64,000 nt of DNA from Trematomus loennbergii (GCA_012861695.1 JAAOOA010000026.1:20958001-21022000), one strand, 5' to 3'. Positions 1 through 13,538 are shown, counted from the stretch's first letter. Notes: a model not told the origin generated them from the sequence alone. A program made the numbers and translations.

Positions 1-533
1 GTCGTAATTGTAATAGTGTGCCCTTTGTAGCCACGTGTGTGTGTTTAAGCCCCTCTGTGTTATCTTATCTGGCCGATAAGAAACCATGTGGGATGAGACA
101 CATTTCCAAAACTTGTCAAAGAGCCCCAAAAAAACACATCAGCCTTGGACCAGTGGAGACATTTGAATCCATATTTCATCCCATTTTGCTGATAAGAAGG
201 ATCTGGCACAGACTTATATGACACATTGTATATGTAAGGTGATACCGGCAGGGTGGAGATCAGAACATATCAGTAATACACACACTGTCATTGTGTCTAG
301 GGCGTTTAATATGGAAAAACTAGCTTATGGACTGTCAAATAAAAAGGTGTGTCTGAAAGGCCAGTATCAGGACAAAGGATGGGACAGAATCCTACACTGG
401 GTCAGGATCAGGGATATTCTCTGGTGGATCAAACCTCATTGTTAATATAAGGGTTTGTCCATCTTATCTACAATGTATTAACCTTAAGTGAGTGAAGAAG
501 AGCCAATGGGTGTGTCTAACAATGATCCTAAAA

Positions 534-728
534 GGGAGGCGTGTGGTGCAGTGGGTTGTGTGTTTCGGATCAGGGTTCATCACAGGTTCAAACCCCACTG
601 CAGTCAGCATGTCGTTGTGTCCCTGGGCAAGACACTTCACCCCAAATTGCTCCTGTGGGGATTGTCCACAGTACTGAGTATGTAAGTCGCTTCGGATAAA
701 AGCGTCTAACAAGTGACATGTAATGTAA
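534..728 (+). repeat. tRNA-derived SINE, copy 1
   Basis: The head contains a box-B-like GGTTCAAACCCC near 591-602 preceded by a tRNA-like box A region. It is followed by a body with 'ccctgggcaagacacttcac' and a tail with 'ggataaaagcgtctaacaag'. The same body and tail recur on the minus strand at 41756-42102 and 49315-49511, so this is a dispersed family. I infer a tRNA-derived fish SINE; the exact family name cannot be given without a repeat library. Confidence 0.8.
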
Positions 729-1943
729 AAAATCCTTAGTTCAACTGGTCATGAAAGGCTGTCAAATGATGGTGTTGGTATCAATCACAAAAACGGTATC
801 CATCGGGTTCTAATAACAACATCCTAAACAATAAGATGGCCCAAGGAAGTGAATAAATAAAACATGCTTTTTCAACCTTGCACTGAAATAACTTACCTTG
901 GCTGGGGCTCATGAAAACATACCAGTCCTCTCTAAAACATAGAGGGCTGTTTGGGTCTCCACCCACAGTAATAGTCATTTAGGTTTACTGATTACAGAAC
1001 ATGGCCGCCAGGAAACCCTTTCAAGCATCTCTACATTTCAAATTTGACACAGATTTTTCGTCAACTGCAAATCCACCAATGACAGAATCTACAACGTCAG
1101 CACTGATGTAACAGTGTGTGTGTGTGTGTGTGAGAGAGACAGAAACAGTGTGTGTCTGTGTGTGTCCTTATCCTGAAATCCTAATGACAGGATAGAATGG
1201 CGACGAGTGGTGTTGCCCTGGCGACAGGCGCCATGGATATGCGACAAAGGGGAAACGGGAGAGTGGAAGTAGAGACAGACAGTCAGAGAGAGAAGACTGT
1301 AGGCAGTAAGACAGGCAGAGTGTCATCGTTTGAACAGGAACAAACAAATTATTAAAAGGGCATTAATGATTCAAAAATAGAATTATGATTTACATGCCGC
1401 ACATCTCACGGCTGGGAAGAGGACTTGTTAAGCACCAACAGTCAAGTACTGTAGAATACACACAGTGTCCATAGAGAGAGTATTTGAATACGATTTACAT
1501 TGCACACAAAAATAGCACCAGTTACAGCCCTAGACTACCAACAGTATGTGCATTTGTAACCGAGGAGAGAGAACAGGATGAAGTTATCTGGAATAAAGGC
1601 TTTACTAAAGATTATTTTATAAAAAAAAGGATGTAGCCCTCAGAAAATGGGGTAAAAAACACTATAGCTATAAAAAGTCAGCGGCTTCTACCTGCCTCCG
1701 TCATCTACCCACTCTCTTTCCTTTTATAAACTTTAAAAAAGCCCCTTCTGTTAACATCCTCCGCTTTTAGTCTCCTCATCTTCATACTCATGCACTCTGC
1801 AAGACACTCTCACACACACATACACACAACGACACACACTCACAAACACACACTGAATTAAACATGACTATGATAGTGGGGCTTTGCTGGCTGAATACTA
1901 ATTACACTGACTTTGCAGGGCTGCACATGTGCCTGAGGCCTCT

Positions 1944-1946
<3 letters not shown>

Positions 1947-2034
<88 letters not shown>
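1947..2034. repeat. (TG)44 microsatellite
   Basis: An uninterrupted run of about 44 TG units. It creates open frames on both strands that encode alternating Cys/Val or Thr/His and are not genes. Confidence 0.98.
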
Positions 2035-2037
<3 letters not shown>

Positions 2038-4098
2038 AAAGCCTGCGAGTGTGTATCCGTACGGGGGTGTTTATGCAGAAATGAACCATGGTTGTGAGTG
2101 TGTGTGGTGTGTGTTCACATCCTGCAGCCACAGAGCCCTCGGAAGAAATGACAAGCTTGTGAAGAGGAAACCGCTCGTGACATCAGTCTAGCACATTTGA
2201 AATACAAATGAAAGCAACGTTTTTCAATGTAATCAGAAGAGCCATTTATCGTAAAAGTTGTGTCATTTCTTTGAATAGTAATGTTGTACATGGACACTAA
2301 TGACTTGGTTGTTGTCAGATAGTAACTTGGCCCAAAAACAAACAAAAAAAACATGTTCTATTTCGTATTGTTGATGTACTTGCATGACTCTTGCCAATTT
2401 TGGTTTGAAGGCATGTGGTTGAATGCACTTAGCTTCAGTCGCTTTGGAAAAAAGCTCAATATAAATGGATGAGAGTGTCTTACTGCTCTTACTGGCTTTA
2501 CTTTCAGTCACAACAGCTCTATTAAACCCACTTTAAAAGGCTCAGATATCAAATGGGCAAAGTTAGAGAGTAGCCAGTGAACATAGGGGGAGTAGATTAA
2601 GAGCCACATATCTTTCTCTGGAGTTGGTAGAGACCAAAACAAAGTTGATAGGACAGTGAATAAACCCTTTTAGTGCTGAAGTCATGATAACGTTTGTACC
2701 GTCTGGTGTGGGTTAGGGTATGTGTCTAAAGTTGAATCATACCCTCTAACTAGAATCGCTCTTGCAACTTTTTAGCACATTAGCTAACTTTGCCAGGTAT
2801 AGCTGTAAATATGTGGTAACATCTTATCAGATTGTCCATGCTGCAACCTAGAAAAATGAGCACTCATAGTCTAAACTTGACTTACATTCATCATGGAGAC
2901 AGAAACACGATAACAAATGAAAGTACATGCTCGATGTGTATATAGGCAACTGTTTGATTACACATGGTAATAAGGTCAATGTTGCGTTTAAGATTGTTGT
3001 GCTGCACTAAGTTGAACTGCCATATTCATTAATGCGGTATAAAACTATACATTAACAGAATGCAAATCCAATTTCAAACCTCATAAAACTTTACTTGGTG
3101 CCTGATTATCTCGAAAAGATGTAGAATATAGACCCCCCCCTCACTTCTGGATATATGTACAAACGTCTAAATTATCAGGGGAGTTTATTTCTGCTTTCTT
3201 ATGTCTTTAGAGGGAAACATTTAAGATCTTAAAACAGATTTAGTTGCATGTCTTTATAGCATTAGTCGATCTGCTTTAGGTAAAGACGAGACAACAATTA
3301 TGAACTAACTAAAAAGAGGGCTAGTTGTTAGTTTACTGCTGTCACAGTTACTGTATAAAACGCACTGTCCCAAAGCTATTTTGGAGAAACAACCCAACTT
3401 CCACACACTCCTAATCTGAAGCATGTCTCCTGTCTCTTCCCTTCAGCCTCAATAACATAAAAAAGCACTCGGGGTAGTGGGCCGGTATTTACTTTGTGGG
3501 TTGGCTTAGCTTTTCAGGAAGTATGAGGGACTGAGATGGGGAATGTCTGCTCGTGGTAAATAATTAAACACAATGGACTTTCCCACCTGTAGCCCAGGCG
3601 CACAATGTAAATGTAGGAGTGTGCCCTTTCATTGGCCTTCCTGCGTTACACAGAGCTTTGACCTGTTTTAGGTCTGGGTATTTTTAACCTGCTGTATGCA
3701 TGACATTTAACCTCAAGTGTGTTTCTAAACGCAGATTAAGATAATGACCTTCACATGCATGCAGTAGGGAATGTACTGCAAAAGCAAAAACGTTGATGTG
3801 GTGCAGAGGGAGAGAGAGGTAGGCCTTTCTCATAGAGCCCCTTTTAAAGAAATCTTCCTTGTGTACTGTTTTTAAACTAAAATTCATTTTTCAATCATGG
3901 CCATTGTAGGCTGACACAATTAAAGTAGAGAGGCAGAGGAGGGGGGATTCATACGAGAAGAAATATCCACATTTCACATTTTGAAAAAAAGTAAAACATT
4001 TTGAAAATATTCTCTGAGATTAGGACTCAGATATTTTCTGAGATTTGCGAAGTCAAAAGTTTGTGTTGATTTTTTGTGGAAATTGACCATATCTCTTC

Positions 4099-4139
4099 CC
4101 TTTGCATGGTTGGATGAGGTTCATCCAACCATGCAAAGG
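4099..4139. repeat. Perfect 19-bp inverted repeat (hairpin)
   Basis: The left arm CCTTTGCATGGTTGGATGA and its exact reverse complement are separated by the three bases GGT. Nothing else nearby explains it. It could be a template-switch product or part of an unrecognised repeat. Confidence 0.9.
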
Positions 4140-7100
4140 CGCCGCTGTTTGCCATGTATTACGCCTGCAGCGGTTGATCTAATCAAATGATACTTTGCAC
4201 TTGCAATAAGGAAATACTCAGGATTTCTTCCCAGAAACACCATATCTAAATAAGACATCTGTACTTTGAAGAGTTGTGCTATGAATTGGGCCTATTCTGA
4301 TGATAACAATGTACTGATTTGAATGAAGTGATATCTTTTGTACATCAGGAACAATAAAGCAATTTACAGATGAAGGATACCACCGTGTTTCAAACCGCAC
4401 CTCCTAACTAATGTGTGTCGCCTACCCTGTCTACAAGATGGGTTGTGGGGTGTTGATACAATCTTTCTTCTTCAACCGGTTTCTTGTATTATTTACATTT
4501 GTCTCGTCAATTTACCACCTCAATCGTAGAAATTATCACAGTTTTTTTTTATACTAAAGTGAGTACTATTGCTCAGTATATTTTAAATAGACATGCTTTC
4601 ACACCTGTAGTTCGCTTCATTTAGTCCACAAAAAAAAAAAAACAAGCATTAGGGAACACGCCTGTAACCAGTAACGTGCACACGTGTTACCATGGTTACT
4701 AAATTACCTTGCATAGTATAAACAACACGGACCACGGACTAATTCTGACCAACATACTCCTACTGCCTTATGAGATAGCTTCACGTACCCATTAGCTAGA
4801 TGGGATGGCCTTCATGGTGCAATAGCACTTAACGGTAAGAAAACACACAAAAAAAAGACAAATTAAGAGATTGATACAAAACCAAATCCCATAATTCCAT
4901 TAGACTAAAAGCATCTGAATAATTATCCCTTTCAGTTTAACAATCCTCCACCAAAACTAATCATTATCCTGACAGAATGGTCATCATTACACATAAAATG
5001 CTGCAGCAGTTTAAACAATTACAGTGGTTCGTCTGTGTGAATGAGAACAGTGGAAAAAGACGGCTAAGCTCATAAAATCTCTCCCTCTGGATGTTGTGCT
5101 GACAAACACATGGGTCTGTCTCCCTTTTCCCATAATAACCAGTAAGAGGGAGGAGACACTTCAAAAACAAAACCACTCCACCCCCTCCTGGTTGTTGCAC
5201 TCTTTTGAAGGAGAGTGGCAGTGTCTACCACAAGGACATTTTCAAATTGGTCAAGTCAAGAGAGCCCATTCCAATCAAATCAGACCAAGAGAAGTGAGTC
5301 GATCCTGGCCTGTGCATTACACTCGGAAGCTGAGTCGATTTTATGCAAATTGCGGGAATGATGCGGTACGAGAAGCTGCACTTGACCTACATAACGCTTC
5401 CACAATTCTTTCCTCAATAGAGAGGAGGGGATCACAGGAAGCTGGGAGCGAGGGGAAAGGCCTTATTAACCACCACCTCACAGGAATAAAAGCAGTGCAC
5501 CGTGGGTAGAGGAAATAGACAAACAAAGCAGAGTGGTGCTTGTGGAGCGAGAGTACATGAGACACTGCTGGATGTGGTCCAGCTTTCAGCAACAGTCTTG
5601 AAAGAGTTCAAAAATAAGAACATGCATCAAGAGAGCGTGGATAGAGTGAAATATTTTTGGAAAACGGGGAGGAAGAGTTGATGATCTGCTTTGGTTAAGT
5701 TCTCAAGTACTGACGTGCATGTGGAACATTCTTTACGGCCAAGTTTTCTCATAAAAAATGGTTTGCTGGAAAAGAAAAGCGGACAAAAAAACCCAATCTC
5801 CAGAGCAGAACGCTGAGCGGAGGCCATTCTCGGAGGCTGCTCTCACACAGAAGCACACAAATTCCGTACAAATTATACAGGCCAGGCCAAGCCTCGATGC
5901 TTTTGTAATTGCCAGTGCAGCCCTGCCCAGAAAAAGACAAGAAGTAGAAAAAGAAATCTGGTCCTTGATGATGACCGAGAAAGAGTGGACAGACAACAAA
6001 AGCAGAACGTGTTTGGTGTGTGAGAGACATGGACAAAAGACAGGATGTGGTCATGTCTTATGGCCACAGTCCCTGGTGTTCTGCAAGCAACACATGCACT
6101 AGAACCAGGTCGCATGGGTGAGGCTCGACACAAGTCAGCAGCTGAAATATCCGTCATTATAAAGTCATGATTTGCAGGCGAAACCCGCAGAACTTTGTTT
6201 TAAATGCTTGTCACGAACCTAGAGTTTATCCTGCCAAAAAGCAAAGCTCAATTACAAGGAAATGAGGAGAAACTGCTTCACAAACTCCCATTTAAAGCAA
6301 TTGTGTGACAATAAAAAAGCATTTTGGGTTCGAGTGTTTACCGAGTACTAAGGATGTTTGAGAGGTTTCCAGGCAATATGATAGCTAACAGACTTTCAGT
6401 CCTAATACTAAAGCTATCAAGCTAGCACAGCATGTCTCAGTAAAGCCTTTTGATTTGATCAAATAATCCAAAGTAAAAGGTTTCAGTTCAAGACATTTGT
6501 GTAAATATAATAACCTAGAGGAATTAAAGAGTACCGTCCAGACCTGCTCAGAAAAAACATTTCATTCATGCATCATTCCATTTGGTCACCGTGTGCACAA
6601 TCTTGAGTTTTGTGCCCGAGTTGTAAGAGGTGTTTGGATATATTTAGAGGGCAGAGGATTACAGCAGTCCAGGAAACAGGACTACAGGCCAACGTCTGAG
6701 AGGCTACTGACACACCGGCCTACATTTTAAAGCTGCCAAAAGGCTCGAAATATTTGGCATTAGAGGTGATGTGGTGCTTTTAACTCACACGTTGTGATGT
6801 AACTTGTGTTGAAAACATTTCCTCTTTGGCTGACAGAGTATGACATGCTTAGAGAAGGGCGAGGATGATCTGAGGCTGGACCCTAACCCAGGATGCTGTG
6901 GTTCCCTGCACCACACCCAGAACTATCGCGATGCTTCAAATATGTTTTTTATTGGGTTGAAAAAGACTGAGATCTTTGGCATTCAATAATTACGTAAACA
7001 TGCTGAAAATAATGTTTGCCACCCAGGCTGATTCCGAGCTGAAAGCAGCCTGCAGCAACCTTTGAAATGAATTAGGAACATTCTGTGGTATCTAATTAAT

Positions 7101-7892
7101 CCCGAATGAAAAAGGAACAATTTGCAGCCAGACCTTCGCCGAGCAAGCACCAGCTATCTGATTATGATTGTAAGAAAACCGTGATGCCCCAAACACAAAC
7201 TTTGTTATCATTTCATTATGATTGAGGACCAGGCCTGGGAATATCTCAGCTTTGGGCCAAAACACAGATGAATTCAACCGAAAAAACCAATAAATATGTT
7301 CCTCGTAGAGTGTGAGACAGGTACAAGCTGGCTCCAAACCCCGAGCCAAATCCTCAGAAATGAATACAGTCTTGGTGAGATTGTTCAGTCAATAGGCTTG
7401 GAGGGGCACCTAACACAATAATGCACTCTTTGACAAATAACATGCCTTTGTGGACGGCAATCCGCAGCAAAAAGCGCTGTGTGTCGCTCCAAGTGGCTGT
7501 GTAAACACACCCTTTTAATCCACTTAGGCGTCAGGCCTGAGAGCAAGTCAAGTGATGGGCAGGGAGATTTAGAGCAGCAGACAGACTCACTCGCCACCTC
7601 GCATGCAAATAAGTGTGAGGATTTACCCGTGTGGCTTGACTCCTTAAAAAAAGCACAGGTTACTGGTGTGCTTGGTTTGAGAATAATAAAATGACGGATG
7701 CCAAGACAACCAGAGACTTTACTTCCCTGTGTGACGTTTGGTTACTAAATTTAGATCAGAGAAAGCTTTCATGATCCCCCAGGGGAGATTTGGCACATGC
7801 TACGCATTCGATTGCAAGGACACAATAATATTCCTACTGTTTGCTGCAGTGATGTACTGCTTATTTCCATGAAGAACAATAACCTATCAATT

Positions 7893-7933
7893 ATGGCAGC
7901 AAATAACGATTATTTTCATTATTAATGAATCTG
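7893..7933. repeat. Fragment of a dispersed fish repeat
   Basis: The segment containing 'aataacgattattttcatta' followed by 'atgaatctg' resembles the end of a widespread teleost DNA-transposon-derived repeat whose other end-type sequence appears near 25684-25985. Only a short fragment remains. Confidence 0.4.
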
Positions 7934-8268
7934 TTGTGTGTGTTTTTGGTGAACTGATTTATGGAAAGTGTTACAACACGCCCATCACAAACTCCCAGAA
8001 GCGAATGTGATGTCTTCATGTCTTGTTTTGTCTGCCAGATGACCTAAAACCCAAATATATGCAGTTTACAGTTATTTAAAACAGAGAAGAGCCGCAAATC
8101 CTCACAAACAAGAAGCTGAAACCTGCTATTTTGGGATAAATGACCCTTTTTTGTTTGTATAATCAACTAATATTTAAACCAGTTGTCTGTGTGTGGCCCC
8201 TACATGCTCCTAATATATTTGATAACTTGTGAAAGAAAACAACAGTTTGGTTCCGTTAATGCTCTCAC

Positions 8269-10401
8269 CTTCTTCCCCGTGGAGCCCGTCTTGGAGATGC
8301 AGGACTTTGCGAGGGAAAGGTACCCACCAATGACCTCGATCTCCTCCACAGCAGGGTAGCGTTTCTTCAGCAGGGAGCCCAGCTGAGCGTAAGGGGCCTG
8401 TGGGGGTGTGGACGCCAGGGGAGCCTCACTTGAGGCCTCCTGCTGGGGCTCAGGGGAGCTGGGCTGGCCCTCGGCCTCCACCCTACGCTTAGGGACCACG
8501 GTGAAGGTGTTCCCCTTTCTCCTCTGCCCCAAGGGGCTGGGAGCGGGACATGCTGCTTCTGGGGCTCCACTTCAATGTCATCTATGTTCGTTACAGGCAA
8601 CTGATCCACAGGAGGTTGTTCTGGAGCTGGGGAGGGGGTAGAAGGGACAGGTGATGGGGCTGGGGAGTCTGACAGATCCGGATGAGAGGTGGGTGAAGAC
8701 GGGACAGGCGGAGAAGAGGAGGGGGATGACGGGGCAGGAGGAGAGAAGAGAGCTGGTGTTGGAGCAGCAGGTGGAGATGAAGGTTCGGAGGTCGGAGAAG
8801 GACTTGCGGCAACAGAAGGAGATGAAGGCTTTGAAAGCCTCTTCAGCCTCTCTGCTTCCTTCTCCTCCAGCAGTTTCTCCTCAGTCCTCTTCGAGGGTGA
8901 CGAGGTTGGCAGTCCTGGTGTGGACACCTCTGCCACTCTGTGGGAAGGGGAAGACTTGAAAGGGCTGGAAGGTGCAGGGCTGTCTGTTGCATTTGAGGCA
9001 GCAGGACGCCGCTTGGGAATGACTGTGAAGGAGTTACGGGACTGCAGGCGCAGGTTAGCGAGGGCCCGTGCCTGGGTGTCCCCATCAGGAATACGATCGA
9101 GGTCTGGCTTTGGAGAGGGACGGATTTCGAAGTCAGATGAGGAGCGAGACACCTTGAATGAGATTGGGCTTGAGGGGGCTCAGCACGGACACGACGGGTC
9201 TCTGGAGAGCATGGCACCTTGGGTTTTGGTGGCACCTCAGAGCCTTCCCAGTCCCTCTCTCTGATGGGCTTGGTTTGGGCCCTTTCTGGCTCATCTCCAG
9301 GGCCTCCACTCTCCGCAAACCGCTGACGGAAAGGAGACACAGGTAGAGTTGTCCCAGCAAGGCACTGGGGGCTGCCCAGTTCAGAGAAAGCAGGCTGTGG
9401 CTTTGGTCTGGAAGACGAGGGACTCTGGAAGACAGGCGATGATGGCTGGCTGCTGACCGACGGGCCTTGCCTGACCTTTGGCACCAGATCTGGCTGTGGC
9501 CTGGACCAGAGTCGTGGCCTGCTACTGGCACTACAATCCAGGTCCAGCAGGTTCTCTGTGCTGCGGGACTTCTTTTGCAGCTTCCCGTAGTTGCAGTCAA
9601 ACTTCTGCAACATCCGGCTAACCCTGCCCTGACCCTCACCTGTCTCATATGATGCAGACTCATGATCAGGGCGGCCCAGGGTGCTCAAGTTCTCCTCACT
9701 CTTGCTTAACGTGGTGTCATAAATTACCACTTCCTTGGCCCTTATCTCAGTAATAGCACTCCCTCTCCGGTCCAGGAGGTCGTTCAGGGAGCTGTAACTA
9801 CTGACACCGTAACTACTGATACCGTTTTGCTGCCATTTGGACCCGCTGTGTGCCCCTCCAGCTTCCGGAAAGTAATCCGGGTCCGACTCAATTATGATAA
9901 TATTGTCTGCACGTATAGTCCGTATACCGGGTACACTGCCATACAGCTCAAGGATGTGCTGGACCGGACGGGCGGTGTTTTCTCGGTCCTGTCGCCTCCT
10001 CCGCTCCTTCTCCAGTTTAATGAAGGGGTTCTCCTCCAGGGGCCCAGGCTCTCTTGTAGCACCAGGCTCTCCTGTCTGGTGTACTCCCTCGGTGTCGTCC
10101 TCTCCGCGTCCGTCGGCTCTTTGTTGTTGCCGAAGTGTTGACTGGCTGTGGTGATGGTGTAGCTCCGCCCGGACCCGCCGCTCGGTCCGCTGCCGGTGTT
10201 ACCGTTCACATTTCCCGTCTGCTCACCGTTAACCCGCTGCGAGCCCGCACTGACGGGGCTGGTCTCCGCGGCACCGGCTCCTCCAGACCCGCCGCCCTTC
10301 GCCTTCCTCCTCTCCAGGATTTCTCGCTTCCAGGCCGGCATCCTCGGGCTCTCTTGTCCGGGCTCTTGGCGGACGACGCGTACCTCTCCTCCGCCAGACA
10401 T
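8269..10401 (-). CDS. tprn: Taperin, large first coding exon (3' exons not seen)
   Basis: Taperin is an actin-associated, protein-phosphatase-1-binding protein found at the base of hair-cell stereocilia; human TPRN is a deafness gene. The ATG at 10401 opens MSGGGEVRVVRQ, followed by the family's N-terminal block (MPAWKREILERRKAK, about residues 21-35). Next come LVLQESLGP-(L)EENPFIKLEKERRRR and a region with YGSVPGIRTIRADNIIIIESD. A long Ser/Pro-rich part follows, with two FTVxPKRR motifs, and then KKRYPAVEEIEVIGGYLSL. The exon ends at AAG with donor GTGAGA (8268 downward), just before where relatives carry the PP1-docking KISF. The exon would encode about 712 residues, but three single-base deletions break it: a G run at 10039-10042, CC at 9152-9153 and a G run at 8533-8536. 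Each shift leads directly into the correct next frame, so assembly error is likelier than decay. The related phostensin is less likely, given the length and the tmem203 neighbour. Confidence 0.9.
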
Positions 10402-10740
10402 TGCGGAGTAAGGGGGGAGACGAAGAGGAGAGAGGCAGGTTCTGAGGAGGTTTTGCCGCGGTCCGGTGCGGCTACAAAACCTGTATCCGGCTCTGACTGT
10501 ACCTGCACCACCTTTCACCGCACACTCACACACATCCCTACCGTCTGTTATTTCTCCCCTCTCCCTCTGCTTTTTCACTCACTCTCCTCTCTCCACACAG
10601 CCCCTGAACGCGGCCCCGCCCATCTGCAGAAGCACGAGCGGCTTCGGCAGTCCCATCCGCTTCCTGATTGGTCGTTATTGCTGAGGGACACGCCCCCCCG
10701 AACGTCACACGTTGACGTAAACCACTCCCGTTTCTATTGT
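10402..10740 (-). promoter_or_regulatory. tprn 5' UTR and GC-rich promoter region
   Basis: The region upstream of the tprn start is GC-rich. On the minus strand it has an inverted CCAAT box (ATTGG at 10668-10672), a GC box (CGCCCCCCCG near 10691-10700) and a CRE-like TGACGTAA near 10713. Together these suggest a CpG-type promoter firing leftward from about 10580-10700. The transcription start is inferred, not seen. Confidence 0.5.
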
Positions 10741-13538
10741 TGACTGGCCAAGGAAGGCCTGTCAATCAGAAATGCTGCGTTCAGGTTCAATCCGCCACTC
10801 CCTTTTTATTGTTACTATATTTGTGCTATCAGTGTGTCATGTGTCGTTTATTTAGGGATTACATATTGATTGGTCGTCAATTGTGTGTATTACTCATACT
10901 CATTCATTAAAGGTTTAATTTTAGTGAGTACTAGTTGTTTGATTACAATCCTCACAACGCCGTTCATTCACCTAGCACATTAGAAACGTACTAAATATTA
11001 TTACTCCTAAAATCTGTATCCAGTTTCCATTGTGGTTGTCCTATGACCACTGAATTGTGACTTTTCGTGATTTCTCCTCTTTTTTTTCCTAATCTATGAT
11101 ATCCCCAAAATGTTCCAAATGCATTGGGGTATTTTGGTATCTGTAGAGTTTTCCCTGTAGCCAATATTGCAGTTTAGGGATCCTATAGCTATCAATTGTT
11201 ATTCAGCTGTGATAAATTGGGAGTATCCAGTGTAGGGTGGTGGCCGACGATGGTTCAGTCAGCATTGCTGGTGATGCCACCTGTCGATAATCCGGCTGCA
11301 GTAAACACATGAGCTGAGAGGTAGCACATGAATCAGCACTTAGAGGTCTATTATTGGAAACTACAAGCGATCACTGTCCTTCATCAAACATTTATCACCG
11401 AGACATAATTAACAACAGCAAGACGGGGGGAGAACTTAATCAAATGCATAAAAGAAATAGGTAAACATTTACCTTTGTCTGCTCCTCCAAGTTGTTTTAC
11501 AGAAAACCAAGGAGAATGTTTAAAGGTGCATCAAATGGGTTTTAATTATATCACACTGATACACGTGTATACCTTATAAGCACTGCATTTGGAACAAAGC
11601 TAAGGAATTATAATTACATGAAATACACCTTCGTCCCCAATGTTGTTAAAAGACATTGGTATTTAATTTGGTTTAAACCTGAAAGCACTTATTTATTTAC
11701 TTTATTTGTAGTATTTATTCTTATAAATGTAATTGGCTTTCAATATTCATATGTATTTATATCACTTGCATTGGTTATGTATGCTGATATTGTTTACCTT
11801 AATATCTTTTGCACATTTCCTTTGTCATTAAAAAATAAAACACATACATGTGTCTGAATATGATATTTCCTTTGGGCTGTAACGCAACAGTTTTAATCTG
11901 TATATTACATTAGCAAGACATTCCAATCCACTGATCTGAAGTATTAAACCTATCACTCAAATGTCTACAAGCAAATAAAATGCTGATTATATTTGACAGA
12001 ACCAAAATAGAAGTATGGCATATGCAGTGATGTATTTTCTTGAAGTAATTACGACGAAAGACGAAGAGGAAATACTTATATAAAAGGCAAATACAACCTA
12101 TTTTTTGAAGTATGCTTTGAAAGCAGTATTTGTAGCCTAAAAAGGTTAAAAACAATACAATCTAAATGGTTCTTCACGCAGTGGCGCCTCCTGGTGGCCA
12201 GGTGGACCACAACATCATAATTGGAACACATTGGATAAATGTTGATGGTTTATTTACATGTATATACAGAAGACAATAAAAGGTGCAATAACAAGAACAT
12301 AAATAAGATTTGGAGAATTTCCTTCAAAAATCAACATATACATATGACACAATATTTCACATAGGGAATTACTTTTAAAATGGAGGCCTTGAACACATGC
12401 AGTGCATACACACGGTAGGATCGAACTCAGATCACATACATTACATATAGTTCAAATAGACAGCAATATTCAGGGAAGACGTGAGCACACAGTCGACTTC
12501 TTGTGGAAATCACATTCAGTTCTTGTACAATGAGACTGACAACAAGCTTCAGAAGCAGTTTCCTGCCTTTCAGACCATTCCCACTGATGGAAGTGACACG
12601 CTAGGCAACTCTGGGGTGGGACTCCCTATAAACAGGCCACAAAGTGAGACGCATGATAATAAACCAAATTTAGCTGGCAAGCAATTTCTTCTTGTGGGTG
12701 AAAAAGCAAAACAGCTGTCGCAACTCCTTGAGCTCTGTCACCCATCACAGGTGCCCAAAAGGGGCCCGGGGCATTACAGCCTTTCGGTTCTGAGATGTTT
12801 ATTACATTTACATGTGTTGTGTGCACATGTGCATTAAAACATATCTATGGTATATACATTTTCCTTATGGCTCATTGTCTATCATTGATTGCACAATGTA
12901 AAAGGCACAGCATGTCCCAAATACACATTTACTACTATAGGACCCCTTTGTATCCGTACAAGTATCAAAAACGCAAAGCCAGATTTGACCCTGATGAAAA
13001 AAGGACTGACGTACAATATTTTACATTTACTTCCATTCAGTCTTCAGAATCAACTAAAGGTTCCCTAAAGGAATTGTTACTTTTAAGTATGTTTACATGG
13101 CCGAAATAATTATTCATTTATTTACCCTCACCAAGTTTTAGTATGAGGCTTTGTTCGTCACCCGGATTACAGAAAAGCTATTGACCCGATTTTTTTTTTT
13201 TCAAAACCAAGGGACGGACTTTGTTTTATTTTTCACTTATGGCAACGGCTTTTTCGCACATGGTTTTTGTTATTTGATTACCATGGTGCAGCTACAACAG
13301 CTTTCACTTTTCACTTATGCTAATAAGATGTTTTGCTCATTTTTAAGCAATTAGGAGCACAAATGTAAAAAAACTGTATTTTGGACCTGTTTTGGGATTG
13401 TTTTTATAGGAGAAAATAAAGATAGCGATGAGCCAAAAGCAAAAAGACACCATTGTAATGCTTTAAATCTCTAATGGCAGAAAAAGATTGCTCTCTCTTC
13501 CCGTTTGGTTGTTGATGTGAACCACTAATTGCTTCTCT
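10741..13538. other. AT-rich spacer between tprn and tmem203
   Basis: No conserved coding sequence was recognised. On the minus strand an AATAAA at 13230-13225 lies about 310 bases past the tmem203 stop and is a candidate poly(A) signal; another lies at 12254-12249, so part of this stretch may be tmem203 3' UTR. Open frames at 11618-11857 and 12481-12837 have no recognisable features. Confidence 0.5.

Larger units (their letters stand above)
1..8268. other. Non-coding stretch, probably the first tprn intron
   Basis: No exon could be recognised here on either strand. Because tprn reads leftward and its exon ends at 8269 with a donor site, this stretch is probably its intron, possibly followed by intergenic DNA. 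It holds a tRNA-derived SINE near 534-728, a (TG)n tract at 1947-2034, a perfect short hairpin at 4099-4139 and a fragment of a common fish repeat near 7893-7933. I looked for the missing taperin C-terminus (a KISF motif followed by an acidic tract) on the minus strand and did not find it. The rest looks like unique intronic sequence. Confidence 0.6.

Noticed and set aside
534..728. A tRNA gene at the SINE heads (here and at 41756-42102, 45173, 49315)
   Set aside because: Only box-like promoter parts remain, joined to SINE bodies and tails that recur in the window.
781..978. Exon-like minus-strand frame ending in CAAG|gtaagt
   Set aside because: The donor looks good, but the peptide does not resemble taperin's C-terminus or any family I know.
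1864..2131. Cys/Val and Thr/His frames over dinucleotide repeats (also 30432-30692 and 43069-43475)
   Set aside because: Simple-repeat translation; no gene.
5096..5509. 137-residue plus-strand open frame
   Set aside because: No recognisable motif, no splice or promoter support, and an overlapping frame of similar quality on the other strand.
12481..12837. 118-residue plus-strand open frame downstream of tmem203
   Set aside because: It has no ATG at its start and no known domain, and the stretch may be tmem203 3' UTR on the opposite strand.
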